From an uncultured Sutterella sp. (GTDB lineage Bacteria; Pseudomonadota; Gammaproteobacteria; Burkholderiales; Burkholderiaceae_F): 46,688 nt of DNA. Position numbers and translations under genes: made by a program. Each line of letters starts with the position of its first letter. Position 1 is the stretch's first letter. Positions 1 to 5,506 of this stretch are shown piece by piece. Where the stretch lies: the NCBI GenBank assembly GCA_905202595.1, contig CAJKSP010000016.1, forward strand, positions 1 to 46,688. Direction: 5' to 3'. The notes beneath the pieces are model-generated. The model was not told where the DNA came from, searched no databases, and saw only the letters and a program-made list of their open reading frames with translations.

Positions 1-152
1 TCCCCCTTGCTTCGTGTCAGATCCTACCACAGCAGGTGACGGTCTCGATTGACGGCTTTTGCGAAGTGCCGCACGACGAATCGGCGGAAGATTTGCGTCC
101 CCTCGCCGTGCTTGCCCGGCGAGGGTCTGGTTGGATTATGACGCGCTGCTAG
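1..152 (+). pseudogene. Partial small ORF, repeat copy A (left part outside window)
   Basis: Bases 1-56 match the start of the small ORFs at 595 and 931. In the same frame they read (I)PLASCQILPQQVTVSIDG, then diverge to a polar tail that ends at TAG 150-152. The last residues, WIMTRC, recall WIM-R near the end of copy C, but the hydrophobic stretch that precedes it in copy C is missing. The leader and start codon lie left of the window, so I cannot tell whether this is a variant gene or a decayed copy. The function is unknown. Confidence 0.45.
100..125. other. Hairpin inside the copy A tail
   Basis: A perfect 9-bp inverted repeat, CCCTCGCCG (100-108) and CGGCGAGGG (117-125), encloses an 8-nt loop. 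No T-run follows, so a simple intrinsic terminator is unlikely. Confidence 0.4.
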
Positions 153-470
153 TCGCGGCTTTCAACATCCAGTTCCAGCTCAAACATTCGCCAGAGGCGA
201 ACGACAAGCCGAAATCGGAAGCGTACTCGTGTTAACATAGCAGCAAAGCGATTGAATTTAGATCTCATCGCTTTACCTCAACGGCCGCTACAGTTTGAAG
301 GATGGAGCGGCCGTTTTCTATTGGCAGCTTTGGTTATCAACATCGCCGCGGTGCGGCGATGCGACTCGGCGAACCCTGCCGAACGCCGAATCCGTCATCG
401 TGCAGCCGCCCTCGGTACGGCTGCGCTGGGACGACAGGATTTTAACGAACAAGGCTGCGTTTTTTTGATG
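153..470. other. Non-coding stretch with three hairpins
   Basis: I see no convincing gene here. Three perfect inverted repeats lie close together: AAAGCGAT 245-252 with ATCGCTTT 267-274; ACGGCCGCT 281-289 with AGCGGCCGT 306-314, followed by TTTCT; and CATCGCCG 341-348 with CGGCGATG 354-361. The second could terminate plus-strand transcription. The spacing suggests a structured transcript or a folded single-stranded DNA region rather than chance. Confidence 0.4.
281..319 (+). terminator. Possible intrinsic terminator
   Basis: A 9-bp GC-rich stem (281-289 with 306-314) is followed by TTTCT at 315-319. The loop is long (16 nt) and the T-tract is short, so termination is only possible. Confidence 0.35.
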
Positions 471-570
471 CCTATCCGCGCCAGCCAAAGGTAGGCGTCA
501 TGGTGCAGGCTGCGGATAGGTCCCCGAAAGGGGTGCAGAAACGACAAAGCCCGTGCGGGTAACACGGGCT
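471..570 (+). ncRNA. Structured leader, copy B
   Basis: Three successive stems are visible. CCTATCCGC (471-479) pairs with GCGGATAGG (512-520). CCCC (522-525) pairs with GGGG (530-533) across a GAAA tetraloop. AGCCCGTG (548-555) pairs with CACGGGCT (563-570) across a 7-nt loop. The leader ends 24 nt before the ATG at 595. The same three stems precede the ORF at 931. I do not recognise a known RNA family. Cis-regulation of the small ORF, or a separate small RNA, are both possible. Confidence 0.5.
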
Positions 571-689
571 GAGTCAATGACGCAAGGTACGGAAATGAGC
601 AACATCCCCCTTGCTTCGTATCAGATCCTACCACAGCAACTATCGGTCTCGATTGACAGCGGTGTCCTTCGGGGCGGCCCCTCTTGCGT
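471..689 (+). repeat. Repeat unit B (leader, small ORF start, end hairpin remnant)
   Basis: This unit aligns with 799-1106. Shared blocks are the CCTATCC/GGATAGG stem, CCCC-GAAA-GGGG, the GTGCAGAAACGACAA linker, the AGCCCGTG/CACGGGCT stem, the small ORF start, and the CTTCGGGGCGGCCCCTCTT end block. Compared with unit C it lacks an internal segment of roughly 85-90 bp that codes the hydrophobic part of the ORF, its stop and the first arm of the end hairpin. Confidence 0.7.
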
Positions 690-756
690 CAGGGCTGGCC
701 TCTGCAAGCCTCTCCGACACATTAGGGCGGGGAGATTGTCGGGGCCTATGCAATAA
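595..756 (+). pseudogene. Small ORF, copy B, truncated variant without membrane segment
   Basis: The first 24 residues (MSNIPLASYQILPQQLSVSI and on) closely match the ORF at 931. After SIDSGV the frame runs into the downstream end-hairpin sequence and gives a basic tail ending at TAA 754-756, 53 residues in all. The start follows AAGGT with good spacing. The break lies where copy C has GGCGTC early and GTCGTC late, consistent with deletion between short direct repeats. It is probably a non-functional remnant of a copy-C-like gene. Confidence 0.5.
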
Positions 757-798
757 TATGCGGCAGCACGAAGCGCGGGATGATCTCATTCCCGCCTG

Positions 799-905
799 CC
801 TATCCATACCTACCGGTGGCCAAGGAAAGGATTCATGGCGCAAGCCGTGGATAGGTCCCCGAAAGGGGTGCAGAAACGACAAAGCCCGTGCTGGTAACAC
901 GGGCT
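799..905 (+). ncRNA. Structured leader, copy C
   Basis: CCTATCCA (799-806) pairs with TGGATAGG (848-855). CCCC (857-860) and GGGG (865-868) enclose GAAA. AGCCCGTG (883-890) pairs with CACGGGCT (898-905). The interior of the outer stem differs almost completely from copy B while the stem is kept, which is the pattern expected of a conserved RNA fold. It ends 25 nt before the ATG at 931. Confidence 0.5.
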
Positions 906-930
906 GAGTCAATGATGCAAGGTGGTCAAA

Positions 931-1068
931 ATGAATAGCAATCCCCTTGCTTCGTGTCAGATCATACCACAACAGGTATCGGTCTCGATTGACGGCGGCG
1001 TCCATTTCGATGGACTCACCGTCGTCATTGTGATCGTGCTGTGGATCATGGTCCGCAAGAAGCTATAA
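931..1068 (+). CDS. Small single-pass membrane protein, complete copy (45 aa)
   Basis: The start at 931 follows AAGGTGG with 6-nt spacing. The product begins MNSNPLASCQIIPQQVSVSI, continues DGGVHFDG, then has a strongly hydrophobic run (TVVIVIVLWIMV, about residues 30-41) and ends in the basic tail RKKL. This gives one C-terminal membrane helix with a positive end. Short length, tandem copies and a structured leader recall type I toxin peptides. Small coat-like proteins of filamentous phages or small conjugation proteins are alternatives. I cannot assign a family. Confidence 0.6.
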   Translation: MNSNPLASCQIIPQQVSVSIDGGVHFDGLTVVIVIVLWIMVRKKL

Positions 1069-1073
1069 AGTCC

Positions 1074-1099
1074 AGGGGTCGTCCTTCGGGGCGGCCCCT
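1074..1099 (+). terminator. UUCG-capped hairpin after the small ORF
   Basis: AGGGGTCGTCC (1074-1084) pairs over 11 bp, with two G-U pairs, with GGGCGGCCCCT (1089-1099) around a TTCG loop. It starts 6 nt after the stop codon at 1066-1068. Only CTTG follows, so it may act as an mRNA-stabilising 3' end as well as a terminator. Confidence 0.55.
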
Positions 1100-1106
1100 C
1101 TTGCGT

Positions 1107-1782
1107 TGTGGCGACTCCTGTCCGCGTTGCTTTTTGGGCCCTTTCAAGATCGGCTTCGTCGGATCTATCTCGACAAAACGCCTGTGCCAAGCACAGAATG
1201 GCGAAAAAGAATGTTCTCTGCAAACGACGAGCATGCAGGCCGATGTTTCGGACGAACAGTTAACGCTTTGATAAGCGTCATTTGACAGATTGGCAGATAA
1301 ATGTCCCTCCTTGTCAGGAGAGACTTGAACAATCGGAGCTGAAAGGCGAACTATAAAGCAGACGTCGCTAGCCGCATGGAAACGACGTGGTCTACGGTAG
1401 TTCGACTCGAAATCAAGGCGCTTTAAGCGATCTTTTCACTATCGGGCGGCCCGCACTCTGTTTGGAACAGACTGTTTTTTTGATCTTGGCTTGGCTCTTC
1501 ACCGAACCATCATTTCTTGATCCGAGCTGCGCTTCTCGCCTGCATTGCAGACTGCTTTGAGAAGAGCTCTTGCCAAAGAGAGCGCAATCAGGCATCATTG
1601 CCGCCACTTCGCAAGAAGCCGGAGCGCGCATATTCCGGAGGCCCAGGCCTAAAGCATGCGCGATCAAGAATGAACCAGCCCCGGAGGCGTTCGCCTCCGG
1701 ATGAAGTTGTCTGACAGCTGATGCGAGGGCGCTGCGCTCTCGGGACATGGCTTGCCTTTTCCCCTTAGCTGGAGAACATCTC
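1107..1782. other. Intergenic stretch before the conjugation-like genes
   Basis: I find no convincing gene. AT content is locally higher than in the flanking genes at about 1190-1520. Inverted repeats are ACGCTT/AAGCGT (1263-1278), CCGGAGGC/GCCTCCGG (1681-1700) and CGAGGGCG/CGCTCTCG (1724-1742). The last two lie just upstream of the gene at 1783 and could form part of its leader. An origin of transfer could sit here, but I see no feature that proves it. Confidence 0.35.
1457..1481 (+). terminator. Intrinsic terminator
   Basis: TCTGTT (1457-1462) pairs with AACAGA (1466-1471) across TGG, followed after CTG by seven T (1475-1481). It would stop transcripts leaving the repeat region before they reach the gene at 1783. 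Confidence 0.5.
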
Positions 1783-3012
1783 ATGTCCAACAACGCTTCA
1801 GACGCCGCCGAGGCCTTTGCGCCCTGGCGCTTCATCCCGGCAGCCGATTTCGGCGCGCACCTTGCTGCGCTGCCGCCTGTCAGGGTCCATGCCGAGGAAT
1901 GGCGCACGCCGCAAGCGAAGGCGCGCCTTCCTCATCGCAATCCGAACTATGTCTTCCCCGAAGCCGCCTTCCGGCGCTTTGCCCTCTGGTGGCATCGCGG
2001 CGGATGCGCGCCGCTCTATCTGAGCGGTCCGACCGGCGCCGGGAAAACCTCGCTCGTCCGTCAGTGGTGCAGCTGCACCGGGACGCCGCTCGTCTGCGTG
2101 ACGGCGCGTCCCAGGATGGATCGCCGCGAGCTTCTCGGCCGCTGGATCGTCAAGCCTTCCGGCGGCATGCAGTGGATCGACGGTCCGGCCGCGCTCGCCT
2201 GGCGCTACGGCTGGCTGCTTTTGGTGAACGAGTTCTCGGCTGCGCCCGCAGAGATGTGGGTTTCAGCCAACGATCTCCTCGAAGGGCTGCCGCTTGAAGT
2301 CGATCAGACCGGGGAAGTGATTCCTCGGCATCCGAGAGCCCGCATCGTCGTCACGGACAACACCCGGGGCTGCGAAAGCGAAGCGCCGTCGGGCTATCTC
2401 GGCCGCCATGCGCAGGATCGATCCGTTCTGGATCGGTTCTGGCACATGCGGCTCGAGGGGCCGGACGAGGCGGAGGAAGCAGCGGCGCTTGTCCGCTGCC
2501 TTCCGCCGGATCTTCAGCGGCTGCCTCCAGCTCTCCTGCAGGAAGCGGCCCGCATTGCTGCAGGCGCTGCGCACGAAAGCCGTCTGGCGCCGACTGCGGC
2601 GCCGCTCGGCCTTCGAAGCGCTCCTATGGCTTTGAGCCGGCGGACGACGCAGCGCTTCTTCGAACTTCTTCTCTGCTGGATGACCGGCGAGGCGGAGATC
2701 GGAGATGCCGATCCTGTCGCCTGGGCGGCCGATGCGGCGGCTGCCGAATCCTTCGGCCGTTCCGCGAGAGCGGCGCTTTTGACGCTGCTTCAGGCGCACT
2801 GGGGCGACAAGCCCCGCGAGCTGAAGGCGGCGCTCGAAGCGTGGCGGCAGTCGCTGCCGAACGTCAAGTGCCGGGCCAGACCGCAGGATTCGGGGATGCT
2901 TTTCGAAAAGAAAATTTCGGGGCCGAAGGCCAAGCGTCCGCTCGAGCGCGCTGCCGCCCGAGCGGACGACGACAGCTGGCCCTGCATGGAAGAGGCGAGT
3001 CTCTTCAGCTGA
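1783..3012 (+). CDS. CobS/MoxR-like AAA+ ATPase of a conjugative-element type block
   Basis: This 409-residue cytosolic ATPase has a Walker A, GPTGAGKT, at residues 82-89. Its Walker B region is LLLVNEFSA, in which the usual aspartate is Asn149 and Glu150 is retained. The order resembles CobS/MoxR-type AAA+ proteins, which usually act with a VWA-domain partner; such a partner follows at 3231. The start at 1783 is chosen over an upstream ATG at 1747 because GGAG lies 9 nt before it. CobS/CobT-like pairs occur in some integrative conjugative elements, where their job is poorly known. A true cobaltochelatase role is unlikely, since no cobalamin gene is present. Confidence 0.7.
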   Translation: MSNNASDAAEAFAPWRFIPAADFGAHLAALPPVRVHAEEWRTPQAKARLPHRNPNYVFPEAAFRRFALWWHRGGCAPLYLSGPTGAGKTSLVRQWCSCTGTPLVCVTARPRMDRRELLGRWIVKPSGGMQWIDGPAALAWRYGWLLLVNEFSAAPAEMWVSANDLLEGLPLEVDQTGEVIPRHPRARIVVTDNTRGCESEAPSGYLGRHAQDRSVLDRFWHMRLEGPDEAEEAAALVRCLPPDLQRLPPALLQEAARIAAGAAHESRLAPTAAPLGLRSAPMALSRRTTQRFFELLLCWMTGEAEIGDADPVAWAADAAAAESFGRSARAALLTLLQAHWGDKPRELKAALEAWRQSLPNVKCRARPQDSGMLFEKKISGPKAKRPLERAAARADDDSWPCMEEASLFS

Positions 3013-3139
3013 AGCGATGCGCGCCTTCCGCATTCTTTTCATTCGGAGCCGATCCCGGCGGACCTGCGCTGCGCGCAGGCGCCGCCGCGGGCATTCTGCG
3101 GCTTTTCCGCAAGCCTGCGCCGAAGCGCGCCGTTCTGAC

Positions 3140-3198
3140 GCCTGCCTCTTCTTTCAAAGGGCGGCAGGAGAGGCGGCGCGCTTCCCGCAGGCTTTTTT
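3140..3198 (+). terminator. Weak terminator-like stem before the VWA gene
   Basis: GCCTGC (3140-3145) can pair with GCAGGC (3187-3192), followed by six T. The loop is long and contains a competing CCTGCC/GGCAGG pairing, so the assignment is tentative. The rest of the 218-bp gap holds no gene. Confidence 0.3.
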
Positions 3199-3230
3199 CT
3201 TAAGGGTCCACTGAAGGAGAGTCCCGCAGC

Positions 3231-5339
3231 ATGCACATTTCGTCTGAAGAACGCCGCACAGCCGGCTGGTCCCCATCGGCGGCAAGGGAAGAGGCCAGAA
3301 GGTGCGCCGAGAAGCGGATGGCCGAGCTGGAAGCGCGGCTTGCCGGCTTCAAAAGCCCGCGCGCCCGAGGCGCGCAGCCTCTTCGTGCGGCGCTTGCGCG
3401 AGAGCGCGAAAAAGCCGCAGCGGCTGAAGAGGCCGCTCGGCTCGAAGCAGCGGCTGCAGCGTTTCTTGCCCGGCGGCTGCCGGCGGGCGTGCTCGCCGCC
3501 GGTCCGGAAGCCGCCATGACCGTGCTGCCGGCGCTCTGCCGGCAGGAGTCGATCGCCGTGCGGTTCGAGGGGCGTCCATCAACCGACATGCGCACGATCT
3601 GGCTCGGGCCGGTCGACTTCACGAGCCCGCTCGCGCCGGTTTATGTCTGGGGACACGGCATTCATGAGCGCAATCATGTCCGCTATTCCGACATGGCGGC
3701 GCTCTCCTGCGGCGCTTCCGTCCGCGTTCGGCGTCTGGCCAATATCTTTGAGGACGCCCGAGTGGATGCGCTCGGCCTCGCCGACTATCCAGGATGGCGG
3801 ATCTGGCGCGAAACGCTCGTTCATGTCCTGACGGCATCGGGACGGTGTCTTTTCGGGCGCCGCAGAAGCGAGTCCCTGCCGGCGCTCTTTTCGGGCTGGC
3901 TTCTCATGCGCCTCCTGCGGGATGCGCTCGCGCTCGACTTGCCCGAAGAGCCCTGCCGGGAGACGGAGGCGGCGGCAGAAGCCGCCTTCGGGAGCCTGCT
4001 CGAGAAAATGCGTTCGCTCGTGAGTGCCAGGCTGCCGCTTGCGGATTCGGCCGATGCGCGGGCGCTCGCTGAGGAAGCGGCTGAGCTTCTCGACGCCGAA
4101 GCGGTTTCGGCGGAGCTTGACGAGCGCGAAGCGCGTCTTCGGACGGCCGAGCGTCCGCAGGATGAGGCGGCGCAGGCAGCCTGGCGGCGCACGGAAGCGC
4201 GCCGGCAGGCGCTTCAAGCGCTTTCCGAGGAGGGCAGGTGGTCCATCCGGCCCGAGGCCGGCGCGGCGGAAACGGTGCGGAGAAGCCGGAAGGATGCCGG
4301 CCTTTGTGCGCCGGAGGACGACTGGAGCGAGGGACTCCATGGACTGCGGCGGCTTCTGGCCGTGCCGGAAGGCTTCCCGGCGGCCGCGCAGGCCGTTGGC
4401 TCGCTCGAAAGGACGCTGCGCGCGTCTGCGGCAGCAGACGCCTGGCAGCGCGGCGAAGCCTCGCCCGAGATTGCGGCGGCGGCTGAAGAATCCGGCTTCG
4501 AACTCGCAAACGGCGCGAGCTGGGCGCTGGCTCAGAGCGCGGCGCAGGCGTTTGACGCGGTGTGGGCGGCGTCTTCCGCCTTCGGCGCCGCTGTCGGCGA
4601 AGCGCTCAGGCGGCCGGGGTTCGAGCCGGAAGCCTGGTCGGAGGCGGGCTTCGATCTTGACCACGATCGGCTTGATCTGCTCGCCGCTGGCGACGCTCGC
4701 ATTTTCCGCGCCGAAGCCGAGGTCCTTCGGTGCGCGCCTGTCGTGCAGATCCTTCTCGATCTTTCGGCGTCGGTAGGCGACAGCGAGGCGGCGGTGCTTA
4801 AGACCGCCGCGCTGCGGCTTGAAGAGGCGCTGAAGCGCGAAGTGCGGGCCCGCTGCCGCATTGCGGTCTTTCCCGATGCGGGCGGCGAGGGCGTGTTCCT
4901 CGCGTCCGACTGGACGTCCCCCTCGGGAACGGCCTTGACAGCGCTTCGGCCCCTGGCGGGCCGCGGGCCGACGCCGCTTGTCCGCGCGATGCTCTGGGGC
5001 GCGATGTCGCTCGCCGAAGCGGGGGCAGCCTTGAGCGCCTCGTCGCGCCACCTCGTGGTTCTCACGGACGGACGCGTGCGCTTTGAGGATTTGGAGCGCC
5101 CGCTCAGTCTTCTGGCCGCCATGGGCGCTGAAGCCGCGCTCCTCTTTGTGAGGCGGCCTGACGCCGATGCGGCGGCGCTCGGCGACGGAACGGAGGCGTT
5201 CTTTATGGATGAGCGCGAAGAGGCGGAAGCGTCGAAGCGCCTCTGCGGCGCGAGCTGGCGCGTCGCCTCCGGCTGGGAGGCGGTGCCGGAAGCGCTCCTC
5301 GCGCTCCTTACCGAGATGCGGCTGCCTCGATCGGAATGA
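3231..5339 (+). CDS. CobT-like protein with zincin motif and von Willebrand A domain
   Basis: This 702-residue protein starts with an arginine- and alanine-rich, probably coiled-coil segment (about 1-90). An HExxH motif, HERNH at 145-149, is followed by NIFED at 171-175, the usual arrangement of a metal site in CobT-like VWA proteins. The C-terminal VWA domain keeps the whole MIDAS: DLSAS (510-514), Thr581 and the TDG aspartate at 613. It is probably the partner of the ATPase encoded upstream, forming a chelatase- or chaperone-like pair. AAGGAGAG precedes the ATG. The middle region is rich in Glu, Ala and Arg and poorly conserved by eye. The substrate is unknown. Confidence 0.65.
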   Translation: MHISSEERRTAGWSPSAAREEARRCAEKRMAELEARLAGFKSPRARGAQPLRAALAREREKAAAAEEAARLEAAAAAFLARRLPAGVLAAGPEAAMTVLPALCRQESIAVRFEGRPSTDMRTIWLGPVDFTSPLAPVYVWGHGIHERNHVRYSDMAALSCGASVRVRRLANIFEDARVDALGLADYPGWRIWRETLVHVLTASGRCLFGRRRSESLPALFSGWLLMRLLRDALALDLPEEPCRETEAAAEAAFGSLLEKMRSLVSARLPLADSADARALAEEAAELLDAEAVSAELDEREARLRTAERPQDEAAQAAWRRTEARRQALQALSEEGRWSIRPEAGAAETVRRSRKDAGLCAPEDDWSEGLHGLRRLLAVPEGFPAAAQAVGSLERTLRASAAADAWQRGEASPEIAAAAEESGFELANGASWALAQSAAQAFDAVWAASSAFGAAVGEALRRPGFEPEAWSEAGFDLDHDRLDLLAAGDARIFRAEAEVLRCAPVVQILLDLSASVGDSEAAVLKTAALRLEEALKREVRARCRIAVFPDAGGEGVFLASDWTSPSGTALTALRPLAGRGPTPLVRAMLWGAMSLAEAGAALSASSRHLVVLTDGRVRFEDLERPLSLLAAMGAEAALLFVRRPDADAAALGDGTEAFFMDEREEAEASKRLCGASWRVASGWEAVPEALLALLTEMRLPRSE

Positions 5340-5394
5340 GACGGCCGGCGGCGCCGGGAGGGGCGCTGCGCGCATGGCAGGTTCATTCGCTTCA

Positions 5395-5429
5395 AGCGGC
5401 GCAGGTTCACTCTTCGAGCCTGCGCCGCT
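5395..5429. other. Perfect 11-bp inverted repeat
   Basis: AGCGGCGCAGG (5395-5405) pairs with CCTGCGCCGCT (5419-5429) across a 13-nt loop, followed by CGCTTTTCC. With the next hairpin it occupies the gap between the VWA gene and the relaxase-like gene, so the two may not be one simple transcript. Confidence 0.5.
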
Positions 5430-5438
5430 CGCTTTTCC

Positions 5439-5482
5439 AAAGGCCGGCCGCCGGCAGGGAGCCGCTCTCCGGCTGGCCTTTT
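5439..5482 (+). terminator. Terminator-like hairpin before the relaxase-like gene
   Basis: AAAGGCC (5439-5445) pairs with GGCCTTT (5475-5481), with an inner GCCGG/CCGGC pairing, and ends in four T. It lies 25 nt before the chosen start at 5507 and could attenuate expression of the downstream gene. Confidence 0.45.
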
Positions 5483-5506
5483 GAAAAACGTTATGAGAGC
5501 TGCGCT

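Larger units (their letters stand above)
799..1106 (+). repeat. Repeat unit C (complete: leader, ORF, end hairpin)
   Basis: This is the intact version of the unit at 471-689. It contains the three-stem leader (799-905), the 45-residue ORF (931-1068) and a UUCG-capped hairpin (1074-1099). The outer leader stem keeps pairing despite sequence change: the eighth pair is G-C in unit B and A-T here. Confidence 0.7.

Noticed and set aside
252..494. Possible 80-codon gene
   Set aside because: It runs through three hairpins, has no ribosome site and no recognisable motif.
1..1106. CRISPR array
   Set aside because: The repeats are long, few, unequal and contain an ORF; no short regular repeat-spacer pattern is present.
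1413..1907. Possible 164-codon minus-strand gene before the CobS-like gene
   Set aside because: Composition is typical of a shadow frame, it overlaps the start of the real gene at 1783 and no ribosome site is visible.
1783..5339. True cobaltochelatase CobS/CobT
   Set aside because: No cobalamin-pathway gene (for example cobN) is near, and the neighbours are conjugation-type proteins.
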